A stretch of 64,000 nt of DNA from Apostichopus japonicus (taxonomy: Eukaryota; Echinodermata; Holothuroidea; Aspidochirotida; Stichopodidae), in the NCBI RefSeq assembly GCF_037975245.1, contig NC_092579.1, positions 21,208,666 through 21,272,665 on the forward strand. Direction: 5' to 3'. A program made the position numbers and the translations under genes. This document shows positions 52,801 through 64,000 of this stretch, piece by piece (the stretch's first letter is position 1; the number at the start of each line of letters is the position of its first letter). The notes beneath the pieces are model-generated. The model was not told the DNA's origin, did no database searches, and saw only the letters and a list, made by a program, of their open reading frames with translations.

Positions 52801-55800
52801 ATGTGGTAGCCCTCTCCAATACGGTAGATCTTCTTATTGATCATGGTACGGTGATGGTAACCTTTCTGACCTGCACGAGCTACACCATAACCTACACGGG
52901 CTGGATGCCATGCACCAATGCAAGCAACTTTCCTCAAACCTTTGTGGGTCTTCCTGGGCAGTTTCTTGGTACCCCATCGAGACGTAACACCTGTTTTTGG
53001 AAATGAAGCCACATAACGTTAAACTAGGAAGGAAGTTGAGCAATCCATCACTCAAGACTACTCGTGAGAAATTAGAGGGCTAAAACCAAGTCACAGGGTC
53101 ATGATCAATGGTTAACTAACAGTCATGGATGTTGATAAGATCATGTCAAAGTAACATCAGAAGGAAAGCAGCAGTAGGATATGATTCTGCATTTTGTATC
53201 AGACAGGCATCCATTCCTCATCACATGTTACTAAACAAGATTTACTCAATAACTGTAATAATAAAGTCATAAACAGAGCCCACACCAAGTGCTTTGAAGA
53301 AAAATAAAAAATACAATTCAAATACAAATATAAAATACAATACAATATATAAAATACAATACAATATATAAAATACAATACAATATATAAAATACATTTG
53401 TTCTGAAATTCAGGCTACCACAAAATAACAATTTCTATACGGCATTCAGCCATTTGAGTGCCATTTGCTTGGTTGCACTGTAATAATGCTTACAGTGACA
53501 ATAAGACTCCAAACAATAAGGGCAGTATAATGCTCATGGAAATGCAAACATTTTTTTCTCAAGAACTGACCTTTGAACCCTTTGCCCTTGGTGACACCAA
53601 TGATATCGATCAGCTCATCCGGGGCAAAGACCTCCTTGACAAGAAGAGGCTTTTCCAGATGTTCCCTGGCCCATTCAATCTTGTCAGCTACAGAGCCACC
53701 ATTCAGCTGTATCTCCATGATGTGAGATTTCTTCTGGCTCATGCTCAACAGTTTCATCTGAGGAAATTGACAAATTTATCATAAAAAAATATTAAGAAAA
53801 TTCACAAATCTAGACATGTCAAGACTGGCATGGGATGTTATTACAGCATTACTAACAAGCTGCAAAGTAACCTGCACCCATGACCACCTGTATATTATTA
53901 AATGGTAAAGGGGAAGGTTCAGTCTTTCTCTTGAGTATATCATCTAAAATGTAAAGATCCTTCCACAGCTATATCATTATCATATGCTAATAGAATAATA
54001 ACACAACATTCATGAGTAACACAGCAACCAACACCACAAGTCACGACAAAATTAATACTTGAAAATTACAGAATTCTTCCATGGATCTATTTAACAACTA
54101 CTTTACCACATCCAATAAACCTGTGGAACTCCAAAACTTTAACAAGCACCAACTTTTGTGACAATTTCGTTAACTTCATGGTAACAGAGATGATGGCACT
54201 AACCTGCGTGTGAGCAATGACACGGATGACCTTGCAGTATTTCCTCATGGAGCGAATGTCCTTCTCAATCTGCTTCTTGCCGGCTTCATCTGCCCACTTC
54301 TTGGATGCCTTGGTGAAAGCCTTCTTCTTAGAACGATACCTGATCAATTACATACAAGGGGGAATAGAAGGGTCACCCTATATCCCAAATGGAGGGCTTC
54401 ATCATTGAGCAGACTTGCTAATCTTCAGTATCCAATTGGTGAATTTTCTAGTGGGACATAGTGTTGCACGAAAAGATTCGCACAAATGAATTACCTACTT
54501 CACAGCGGTGTGCTCAATGAGAGGAAGCCCTTTGATGGGTACTCATGTTGGAGATGAACTCCACACAGAGGAGTATGGGTCAATGAAACGGCTGGCCCTC
54601 ATCAGCATAGAATACTGAGAGGAGGGCCGGATCTCCCAAGAAGATGGAGAATCATTAGTATTTGTTGACAATGAAGCAATTACACTTAAATAGTGATGCA
54701 AAGTAATGCACACAAACACAGAACAACACATCTGGCTTATCTCATTATCACCACAATGCTTGACCTTCTATTGATATACATATTTTTTTTTTACCTATTA
54801 GTATACTAAATCTATGAAGGTTGTTGCAAATGTGTCCGAATTTAGCCATATTTATATCACATCATACGAATAGCCTGTATGTTAAAATGCACTTTCAACA
54901 GTTACATCACTAATGATGAAAACCTTCAGTATGTTCAAATTCTTTACCAGTTCTTGTAGAAACGTCGCTTGCATTCTTCGCTAATGTGCTCCGCGAAAAT
55001 GGTCTTGATTGGGCGAAGTCCATGTGGAGTCTCAATGTAGCCAACAAATCCAACCAGGATCATGGGTGGAGTCTCTACGATGGAGACACCTTCAACCACC
55101 TCTTTCTTGTTCACCTCTGATGAGCAAAGAAAATTATTCGTTGAAACATTTCACTGTTGGGTTACTAAAGTTCAGGGGTCCTCAAAATTCAGGCCAAGGA
55201 ATCTGCTCTTTACCAGTAGAACAAAACAGCACTTGCACCCTTTTGCCAGTGCAAAATTAATGTTGCATTTGTAAAGTGGTATTAATGCAAGGGAACTTGC
55301 AAGTGGCTAAGATTGTGAAATTCTAGACTTGTTCATGACCCTCTTACAATTATCAAAGCAGATCTAGTATGAACAAAGGAATACGATAAGAATAATGTAG
55401 GAAGAACATCTTACATAAGTAAATATATATAATTTATTAAAACAACAAAAATGTAAATTTCAACTGGAACAGTTCTTGTTAAGGGTTTCTCTCTGGAGTG
55501 ACTTACTTGAACCAGGTTTATCAACTTCACGAACGATGTGGGTCATACCAGCCTTGTAACCAATGAAGGCTGTAAGATGAACAGGCTTTGTTGGGTCATC
55601 TTTGGGGAAAGACCTGACTCTACCACGATGATGGCGACATCGCTTCCTTGGGAGAAAGCCCAAGGAACCGTGCCTTGGGGCTGAGAATTTCCTATGAGAC
55701 TGAAGAGAAAGCAAAATAGATACATTACAATGATGAATCTATGACAAGGACTGACCGCATTAGTAATATTACTACTATATCTTACTCTTAGATTCTAGAA

Positions 55801-56252
55801 ATCGAAGTTGGAATTGAAAAATTCACTTTGAACAGCTACAAAGCACCTTCAATCTGATACTCTTCTGACGCACTGTAAATTAAACTCACGGACTGGGATG
55901 AAAATAAATTATTGAGTGGGATGAAGTAATTCTGGATGTATCAATCATTTTCTAAGTAATAATGGAAGCAGAAAAACTCCAACAGTGAACATAGTTTGTA
56001 ACAGGCAATGTATCACAGTTCATGAAGTATTACTACCTAGTTATGTATGTTAGGTCGTGGCAATAACCAAAAGTCGTAACGTTGTCCTCCAAAACTTTAA
56101 GAAAAGCTACAAAGTAAATATATTAAGTACTTATTATTGAATTAAATTATAACAAGAGTGATGAACTATTCAAAACTGAAAATATTTGGAGAGGATTGCC
56201 CCGCAATATCAATATTTTTAAGGATATAAATTTGAACTGTTAAAAGTACCAT
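49891..56252 (-). CDS. RPL3: Large ribosomal subunit protein uL3 (RPL3)
   Basis: Nine exons: 56252-56250 (ATG only), 55699-55507, 55116-54948, 54339-54204, 53757-53571, 52990-52728, 51993-51898, 51193-51074, 49950-49891. All are GT-AG with closing phases, giving 408 residues (human 403). uL3 is a cytosolic 60S protein whose internal loops reach the peptidyl transferase centre. The product begins [20 protein letters not shown] and carries [61 protein letters not shown] and [15 protein letters not shown], ending in an alanine-rich tail. His245 in KTHKG is the position methylated in human RPL3. The first exon contributes only the initiator ATG, a common ribosomal-protein arrangement. Introns 5, 6 and 7 each host a C/D snoRNA. 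It is divergent from NDUFB10. Confidence 0.98.
51406..51487 (-). ncRNA. C/D-box snoRNA, SNORD83-like, copy A (RPL3 intron 7)
   Basis: Read on the minus strand: terminal stem GTAACA/TGTTAC, box C GTGATGA, box D' CTGA, box D CTGA two bases... directly before the 3' stem. The 17 bases upstream of box D (CTACTGCTGCTTTCCTT) can pair with AAGGAAGGCAGCAG of 18S rRNA over 14 bp with one G-U. By the box D +5 rule it would methylate the A of AAGGA. It is processed from the RPL3 intron, about 210 bases before exon 8. This copy has one extra base and a few substitutions relative to the others. Confidence 0.87.
52483..52563 (-). ncRNA. C/D-box snoRNA, SNORD83-like, copy B (RPL3 intron 6)
   Basis: 81 bases with the same terminal stem, C, D' and D boxes and the same D-box guide as copies A and C. 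It lies about 490 bases before exon 7, farther from the acceptor than the other copies. Substitutions fall outside the boxes and the D-box guide. Confidence 0.87.
53151..53231 (-). ncRNA. C/D-box snoRNA, SNORD83-like, copy C (RPL3 intron 5)
   Basis: 81 bases with GTAACA/TGTTAC terminal stem, box C GTGATGA, D' and D boxes CTGA and the identical 18S-matching guide. It lies 160 bases before exon 6. The 3' flank 'tttgacatga' is shared with copy A, showing that the duplication carried a little intron with it. Confidence 0.87.
53334..53396 (+). repeat. 21-bp tandem repeat, three copies (RPL3 intron 5)
   Basis: Three perfect or near-perfect units of 'aatacaatacaatatataaa'-type sequence. Confidence 0.9.
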
Positions 56253-56275
56253 TGCGCCGTCTCAGGTCTTCACAC

Positions 56276-56282
56276 GAAAAGG
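56276..56282 (-). promoter_or_regulatory. 5' TOP-like start of RPL3 mRNA
   Basis: On the minus strand, CCTTTTC lies 24 bases before the RPL3 ATG and is followed by a purine-containing leader. Ribosomal protein mRNAs begin with a C and a pyrimidine run that places translation under mTOR/LARP1 control, so transcription probably starts here. No TATA box is obvious. Confidence 0.65.
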
Positions 56283-56644
56283 ACATTTCACATGTTCCGC
56301 AGTGGCAAGGTGCAATATGGATTGAAGTATATACTATTTTAAAATAACTTGAAATTTTATATTTTTTAAATTTTAGGCATGATTATTTAATAGAATTAAA
56401 TTAATATCATTGCTTTATTAGCTCTTTCATAAATTATATATTTTTTCTTTATACTTTAATCAATTATTTCGTGAAAGGTCATCAAGAATTTGTGTAAACA
56501 CGAGTTATAACCTAAAACCTATTTAGCCGATAAACTGATCTAGATTTTGATCACCAGATTCTATGGATTTTGTGCACTGTGCTTGTGTGATATCCAACAA
56601 AACAAGATAAAACACACAAAACTAGTGAAAGAAATCTTTTAAAG
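56283..56644. promoter_or_regulatory. Shared bidirectional promoter interval, RPL3 / NDUFB10
   Basis: Only about 360 bp separate the inferred RPL3 start from the NDUFB10 start codon, and the two genes diverge. The interval is AT-rich with no repeat insertion. It must hold the promoters of both genes unless NDUFB10 has a distant 5' exon. Confidence 0.55.
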
Positions 56645-59600
56645 ATGTCAATCGGGGATTTCGTGAACAAATTGGTGTATTACACAGTTGATGGACCTGT
56701 AACAGCTATTAGAGGTATAATATAAGTCTGTTTTTGCTATATTAGCCTAGCCTAGGCATACCTTCAACGTTATGGCCCAGGCTAGCCTATTTGGGGGCCA
56801 TGTCATTCCGCCATCGGTACATTCCGTCATAGAAAAAGTGCTCTTTCCGACATATAGAAATGGCCTTTCCACCATGTTATCCGATGGCGGTAAGCACATT
56901 TGTATGGCGGAAAGAGCACATTATTGTTGGTGCATTGTAGGCCTATCTGCACTGTATATTGCTATGCTTCACACTACCTATCTAGGCCTGCAAAATCAAC
57001 AAAATCGGTCGTATAAATTGACATTCAGAATCAGCCTTTTTAAAGGGTGTGAAGACTTGCACATAAAGAAACGACCAATGCCGGTAATCTGACCTAGGCT
57101 AGTTTCCAATGAGGTGTAACAGAAGTGTTAAACACCACCATCGATCCCAGAAAATACACACACAGCTTGCTACTGTCGGTAATTAGACACTAGTGTACAG
57201 TCAGTACATACAGCTGCGGTCAATACCCACAGCACAGTGTACAGATGAAACAGCGATGGACATCTAAGGTCCAGCTAAAGATAACAAGGTATCACGTTTC
57301 ATTACTGTCTGCATTTTCTAGGGACAAGAGAAAAACTTCACTTGGAAGCAACGGAAAGTTAAATTTTTCAGAGCGTGGCATGCGATTTTGGGCGAGTCTT
57401 CAATGCCTTTAATAAACAATCAACCCAAATTAATTCCATTCATTCAACCAGCTATTATATATTTGAAGACAGTATATCGACTCTTACAAACTCACAATTA
57501 AAACTATTCAATCAATGTACATTCAAATTAAAGACTGTTTATTCCGCAATCTTGACTTAATTACAATTCAGCCTATCCAGCCAAACGGTCACATTTAAAA
57601 ACGGTGTATATATCCTTCCACACAAACCAAAGTAATTTTCACCGATTCCTTCCTGTGTCAAATCCTAAAGAGTATCGTTTGGCAAAATTTCAAGCATTTC
57701 GGCCATGGCTGGAAGGATGGAAACCTATAGCGGAAAGGTATGGCGGTATGTACCTCTGGCAGAATGGCACTGGAACCGCCTATTTAGCCTACTTGCGCAC
57801 TGCCCGGTCAGGCTCAATCCGTCAATTACCGCTAGGCCAAAGTTATGTGCTGGTCTACAAAGTATAAATTAGTACTAGTATTAATAATAGGCTAGGCCAA
57901 ACCTAATGTTTTGGTACAGTTTAGGGAAGCACAGGATATCTGGTCCGGCCGGACTATCCGGCCAGATAGTAAGCAATTACCGGTTCCGGCCGGATATTTT
58001 TCAAAATCCGGCCGGATATTTTTCACAATCCCGCCAGATCTTTTTCAAAATCTGGCCTGAATTATTCCTTAGAAAGGTGTTGGTATTAACTTAAATCAAT
58101 GTAAATTATTTCCAAAAATTAATAAAACATTCAAAGTAATGAAAAATTAGGTTTAACATGTTTAATTAAATTTTCTCAATGGTCTGACCCGCTGTTTCTA
58201 AAGATCAACCAAAATAATACTTTCCTTTGATCCTACAGATGATTGGTTCAAAATGTGAACACAAAGTATGTTGAACTGCAACTACTTTGTAATGTTTCTT
58301 CTTCATGTGTAAACAGCAATGTTTGTAGTACTACAGGCTATTTGTGTGTGCACTCTCATCTCATAACATCAGGCCTTGTCACACATTTTGGCAAGAAACA
58401 CTCATAAAATGGGTCCACTGTTGAATTGTTTATGTGACTAGTATCATGTTATATTTGAATCAGGCTTCTGATTACAAATGTTATGAACTAGTCTCTAGAC
58501 AATGTGTTAATTTTGTGGGAGGCTAACATCTCAGATACTGAAAATGATTTTTTATATTACAAAATTTAAGGGGCTCAAATTAAATGATGATCGATGAAAA
58601 AGTGCAGTATGTTACTGCTGAAATTCTCTGTCTAGACTCTAGATTTCTTGCAGTGAATTTTCGACATTCACTGCATATGCATGTAACATTTTCACACAAA
58701 CAGTACTCTGTAAGGGAGTCATGCCATCAGTGGCATAGGAAGGTACTTTTGAGTTGGGGGGCTGAAGACTGATAGCTGGTCTGGGGGAGGGGTTTTTTGC
58801 ATTTCCAGGTGAACTCAGATGCAATTTGGTGCAATATAGCACACTTCGTCACCCACTCCATTTTGTAAATAATTTTGCATTTTCACCTGGCCTTAGATGC
58901 AATTTGGGGCTCCAAATGAGATTTTTTTCTCATGTGGAAATGAAAAAGGGGTTTTCTGACTTGCAAAGGGGGGCGGAATGATACTTCCACCCCTCCATAT
59001 TTTTCACTGGGGGGACTGGCGCCCCCCAGCCCCCCCCCCCCCGGTTCCTACGCCCTTGCATGCCATACAGTAGTGTGCAATGCCTGAAGTCCAGGCCTCC
59101 GTAGATGGTAACTAGTCTACAATGGTAATTCGTGCATCACAATTTAACAGTCAAATTTGTTGTTGTACATATATTAGTCATACAGTATCATTGACTTCCA
59201 CTTTGTTTCATTTCTTCGTGCACATTATAAGGTTGTCACAGTTTACTGTTGGCACAAGCCAGTGTACCATCAGGAGTCATTATGACTAAGCTTTGTGTAT
59301 TCTTGTAGATCAATTGCATATTCATGTTTTCATGGCCGGAATGCATGGACGCAAACATTTCAGAGATGTTGAGTCCGTGGGACCCAAGTTGAAAATCCTT
59401 GTAAGTTGTAACGATACTAGTAGATCTGTCTTGCGTGTAGAACTATTGCACATATATTTGCTCCTGTTAAAGTTAGAGTGCAGAACTCTACTAACCTGAG
59501 TAATCTCTACACTAAGAACTAAAAAATTTTCTTCAAGTTGTTGAAGTACAGTGAATCTGTTAATCATATTTCATGAATAAATATTCTCTCTTCTACGCAG

Positions 59601-62271
59601 GGTTCATAGAAAGGCAACATGAAAAACGAGAACCCTTTTACTATTACCACAGACGATACAGGAGGGTTCCTGGTGTTGAGGACTGTCTTGAGGGTGACCA
59701 TGTTTGTATATATGAAGCAGACATGCAGTTTAAAAGAGACAGGTTAGTTCTCTCTGTATGAAATAACACAGAATCTGATATGTTGGTCATTAAGTAATTT
59801 CAGTGTACTTATGCATCAAGTTTCTTTAAACTTTGTTTTGGGGGTTTTAGGTTTGGAAAGTCTACAAGTGGATTGTCAGAAGTAAAAAACTGAGGTCAAA
59901 TACATATCGTATTGACACTGGTATTTTGCCTAATCTACAGTCATGGGTGCAGCACTAGTCGCTCGTTATTGTGACTGGGCTCTGACGAGTTGAAAATGGT
60001 TTGCCAGTCCTCTGTATGACGAACCATGATGGCGTTTCACAGAGAGAAAACAAATTAGGTTATATCTATATGGAAATATCTCGATACCCCTGTACACACC
60101 TCCATCAGTCACCAGATAATGTCAAACTCAAAGCAGATTGCTACTTCAACATATAACCATGAGCATAAATACTATTGTATTCATTTACATAGTTTTACAA
60201 TTTCAAGGGAACATTCTGGTAACTTGTATTGTTTACAACAAATGCACTTACAGTACAACAGTTCCTTGCATTGGATGCCCATTATTACCAAATCTACACA
60301 TTAATTTGGAATTAAAGAAAGGATTTCTCAAGTAATCAAACTAAAAGGAACATTTGATTAATTAGACAGTACTTAATCAAAATCTGTTGTCGCCACTCGC
60401 CAGACAAGTTTTTGTACAGGATTTAATTACATTCAAAGGTAAATGAAGTTGTTTTTTTTTTACTTTTACTTATGATCACTACCTTGTAGGTACACCTACC
60501 TAATCATAGACCTAATTTATAGCCTAAATATGGCTCAGAATTCACTATTTCATATCTTTCATTTTTCAATGGTAGGAACCTGTTGCATCAGAATGCATAA
60601 TTGCATTCGCTGTACCTCGTTTGTAACAACAGCTTGCTCACTGATATTTATGTGTTCTTTCGTTCCTTTTTGTTTTATATATTTCTTTTGCTGTTATCTT
60701 CCCTTCATTTATTGTTTGTATATTTTCCATTCCCAGGAAAGTTGAACAACAGATTATAAATCTTCTCAGAGAAGAGTTGAATGTCTGTTTTCGAACGGAA
60801 GGAGTGAATGCTCATCAGCTGTGTAAGAAGGAATTGGAAGACTTTGAGCAAGCCAGTGACAATTATGAAACAAAATGTAAGTTTTTGTTTAATGGTAGAA
60901 CAAAACCTCATGCTTTAAACATATATGATACAGACCGAATATAGACAAGCACATCAATCCAAGTAAATAATATTGTTCTGTTGGTGAGATAAAACAATTT
61001 GAAATGTGTTACTTAAATTTGGTAAATACTTAGCGTGATAATTTCCAATATTATCATGGGTGACACATAGAATGATCATAATTTCAGGGATTTTGTTTTA
61101 CCAACGTAATCATTTGATCATATCACTGTTTTGGTGCTTTCCTCTGTGGAATTTGTTTTGCTGTTGTTCAGAATGAGATTTGAAAACTCTTTGTGAAAGT
61201 TTACTTTTATGTCACATATCATTGCAAACCCTTTCCTTTTTTAAAAAAAAAATGATGTGCCTGCTTAGCCACTAAGTTTAAATGTATTATTTCCAGCCAA
61301 GGAGATGATATGTCACATCACGACTGCTACATTTGTTAATATTAAACAGAAATAAGAGAATCATATACTTCTTCATATACAGTAGTGCATGTTTAGCCAC
61401 AAATAAAAAAAAAATTAAAAAAATTGAGCTGATATAGGTAACTGTAACCAAATTTCTTAGATCTGGATAGCAAGGATTTGAACCTAGCTTTTGGTAAATA
61501 CTTAGTGTGATAATTTCCAATATTATCATGGGTGACACATAGAATGATCATAATTTAGGGGATTTTGTTTTACCAACGTAATCATTTGATCATATCACTG
61601 TTTTGGTGCTTTCCTCTGTGGAATTTGTTTGCTGTTGTTCAGAATGAGATTTGAAAACTCTTTGTGAAAGTTTACTTTTATGTCACATATCAGTGCAAAC
61701 CCTTTCCTTTTTTTAAAAAAAATGATGTGCCTGCTTAGCCACTAAGCTTAAATGTATTATTTCCAGCCAAGGAGATGATATGTCACATCACTACTGCTAC
61801 ATTTGTTAATATTAAACAGAAATAACAGAATCATATACTTCTTCATATACAGTAGTGCATGTTTAGCCACAAATAAAAAAAAATTAAAAAAATTGAGCTG
61901 ATATAGGTAACTGTAACCAAATTTCTTAGATCTGGATAGCAAGGATTTGAACCTAGCTTTGCAGATTCACCTCATTGTCTGATTTTACCCATGTGAGAAA
62001 CACATCGAGAGAATTGCTAGCGCATCCTTCCATCGCTATAATGAAATCAGGAAATAATCAAAATGTGCGTCATAATTGGTAATGTCCCATAATACATTAT
62101 CAGGTTATGCTATTTTTGATTATTGTAAGTATGATACTGATATTGAGAATTTTGAATTTTTTGTCATTCACAGATGGAGAATTAGGATATGCATCCACGT
62201 CCTTTAGATGTTTGATGAAGCAAAAACAGAGGATGATGAGAGAAAGGCAACAAGAAAAAGAGGCGGCATAA
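56645..62271 (+). CDS. NDUFB10: NADH dehydrogenase 1 beta subcomplex subunit 10 (NDUFB10, PDSW)
   Basis: Four exons: 56645-56714, 59601-59742, 60737-60876, 62174-62271, GT-AG with closing phases, giving 149 residues (human 172). NDUFB10 is an accessory subunit of mitochondrial complex I on the intermembrane-space side of the membrane arm. The match is clear: [103 protein letters not shown]. Cysteines in EDC, HVC, NVC and QLC fit the disulfide-bearing fold. The N-terminus is about 20 residues shorter than human; no upstream in-frame ATG was seen, so this start is preferred, though an unseen 5' exon is possible. Intron 1 holds a hAT-like element and intron 3 a tandem duplication. Confidence 0.94.
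57945..58056. repeat. CCGGCCGG palindromic repeat cluster
   Basis: 'ccggccggatatttttcaaa' and variants recur four times at about 24-bp spacing, preceded by 'tggtccggccggactatccggcca', a strong palindrome. It may be part of an unidentified transposon in NDUFB10 intron 1. Confidence 0.65.
58728..59058. mobile_element. Miniature hAT-like transposon (family B), 331 bp
   Basis: The left end CAGTGGCATAGGAAGGTAC and right end CCGGTTCCTACGCCCTTG are inverted repeats. The exact 8-bp duplication CATGCCAT flanks both (58720-58727 and 59059-59066). A poly-C block lies inside the right end. Located in NDUFB10 intron 1. Confidence 0.78.
61019..61960. repeat. Recent tandem duplication, two 472-bp units (NDUFB10 intron 3)
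   Basis: 61019-61490 and 61491-about 61960 are nearly identical, differing by a few substitutions and single-base indels. Each unit ends in 'caaggatttgaacctagctt', whose reverse complement contains the B-box-like GGTTCAAATCC, so a SINE end may be included. Confidence 0.92.
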
Positions 62272-64000
62272 AAACGGAAGCATTTATAGGTGTTTATTGG
62301 AAGAGAGAGTTTCCCCCAAAAAAGATGGAAATGTCTGAAGGAGTGAACTCAAAATTTGACCTCAGATTATCAAAATGTTTATTCCATGAGACTTCTTTTT
62401 GTGTGATATTTTTGTGATTTACATCGGAGACATGTGATATTCTATTACGTTACCCATTCAGCGCATATCTTGGATATCAGTTCTGCGAGTCCAAAATAAT
62501 TTGAGCAGGCTTGATGTTGCGGCATTCATGTTTTATGTGGATGTCGATATCATTAGATATGGCTTTGTATTTCTTCTGTGTACGAGAGACGTGGGCAAAG
62601 GATTGAATTGGACAAGAATTTCATCCACCTTTTTATGTTGTACACCTTCTTGGAACATTTTCCTGCAAGAGTTTTGAAACTGAAGGTGGAGACTTTCACT
62701 GTTCTGCTGATTTTGTGTGTTTGATTAAGTTTCTTGAAGTATAAATTCTAAAAGATACTAGATGCATTGAGATGCAGACAAGGTGAGGCAGTAAACTTAA
62801 CTTACCAGGCACATGCCCTTTCTTGTCTACTTAAGACAGTTTTTAGAGTCTGCTTTGATACATTTATTGATGCTGTTATTTAGTTTCAAAATCTCATGGA
62901 AGATTTCATTTCCATTGGTGAAGTAAGTACAAGCAAAATTTATTAGAATCTCTCAATTTGCTTTTTGACATGGTGTACAAACGTGCACGCTGTGCCTGGG
63001 AGATGAAATGTGGAAATCAAATCATATTCTTTTTAAGTGCACATCTTCCCTTCTAATTGGTTGATTGAATAGAAAATATTATCAATTGGTATTTTCACTA
63101 AATAGAACAATGTCAGTAGGAGCTCATGGAATAAACTATGCCTTATAAGTAAAACAAGATATTGGCTTCTCATTATTGGTCATTTTATTGTTTATATGTG
63201 GTATTGTTCTTGATTTTTTAAGTGATTGCTTTACTTTATATTGAGGAAGAAGATATATTGAGAACATTGAATGAAATTATTTTTCAAGGAGCAGCAGGGA
63301 AAAGTCATTTTGGCTATTATTGCCTAAAGAGTGTGCCATCCAAGGGAAGGAGCAATCACAATAACATTCATGCTGAAAATTGAACTTCCCCCAACCCCTC
63401 CCCCCTTTTTCTCACCCTCCTGCCGCATGTTCTGTTGTTAAACAATCTTCGAAATGCAAAACAATTGTTGGATGTTAGCAATTTGCAATCAGGAACTGAC
63501 AACAACTAAATTAATAATAACAATAATACATAATTTTTATATAGCGCCAAACAAACTATGAAATAATTCTCGTAGCGCTTAACAAAATAAGTGTCATAGT
63601 TGTGAAAGTTGTGTCATAACCACAAGTTTTGGAAATGGCAAAACAGACCCAGACTTTCAAATATTGTTTACATAATTGTGGAGATGATTCTGGATCAAAC
63701 ATGATGCTACTTTCTCCCCTTTGTTACTTTTTTAACAGAAGACAAATTAAAATAGGATGTACTATGACACATGATGTAATATTAGAAACAGCATCAACTT
63801 TTTATTGACAATTTCAATTTATTTACAAAACCATTATACATTCATCATAAATTGTGAACAAAAATTGTTTCAGATTGTGTTTCATACTGCAAACATGGAC
63901 AACTAGATGTGGTTGTGCAAACTCTGGACAGCAAATTTGGTGGTTCTGAAAATATGTAGCAAAGTGACAATGGTCCAATATGTATAATGTAGGAGAGATG
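62272..64000. other. NDUFB10 3' UTR and downstream non-coding DNA
   Basis: Begins with the NDUFB10 3' UTR; a candidate AATAAA lies at 63130-63135, but an earlier end is possible. A 'tagcgcc' repeat with an 'aataataacaataata' run occurs at about 63512-63590. No further gene is recognised. Confidence 0.45.

Noticed and set aside
57604-57867. 87-codon plus-strand ORF (contains [19 protein letters not shown])
   Set aside because: Protein-like in composition but not recognised, and no good splice sites tie it to NDUFB10, in whose intron it lies.

Overview
The window is nuclear DNA from an animal. Six genes split by GT-AG introns can be rebuilt exon by exon, with every reading phase closing. Between and inside them lies AT-rich non-coding DNA full of microsatellites, minisatellites and small transposons. 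The encoded proteins are metazoan in type. The repeats (G-rich ends with CAGNGGCGTAGCCAGG-like inverted repeats, tRNA-derived SINEs, TGACCT-rich repeats, 'tatagcgcc' repeats) suggest a marine invertebrate, perhaps an echinoderm or other non-vertebrate deuterostome. That placement is a guess.

Layout: 1-6,000 has no recognisable gene but holds one complete miniature hAT-like element (1272-2049). A two-domain rhodanese (TST/MPST family) lies at 6084-7454 on the minus strand. A non-coding stretch with a 20-bp minisatellite and a 1.7-kb hAT-like element (9272-11003) follows. ARPC1, the WD40 subunit of the Arp2/3 complex, occupies 11662-18174 on the plus strand in ten exons. Two tandem mu-crystallin/ketimine reductase-like genes (19123-26725 and 30629-38974, minus strand, eight exons each, identical intron positions) come next, separated by a huge (TA)n block. 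39,000-49,850 is a gene-poor region with two more hAT-like insertions. RPL3 (49891-56252, minus strand, nine exons) carries three copies of one C/D-box snoRNA in three consecutive introns. NDUFB10 of mitochondrial complex I (56645-62271, plus strand, four exons) is head-to-head with RPL3, with about 360 bp between the inferred RPL3 start site and the NDUFB10 ATG. The window ends in non-coding DNA.

The genes form no pathway; they are mostly housekeeping genes. The most notable points are: (1) the RPL3 intronic snoRNA triplet, whose guide matches a universal 18S rRNA stretch and recalls the vertebrate SNORD83/RPL3 pairing; (2) five insertions with 8-bp target duplications, four exact and one with a mismatch, that fit two families of non-autonomous hAT elements; (3) exon-restricted near identity between the two mu-crystallin copies, suggesting gene conversion, together with loss of a conserved MDG motif in one copy; (4) a decayed hammerhead-ribozyme-like motif of Penelope-element type in an intron. 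I found no wholly new multi-gene system.
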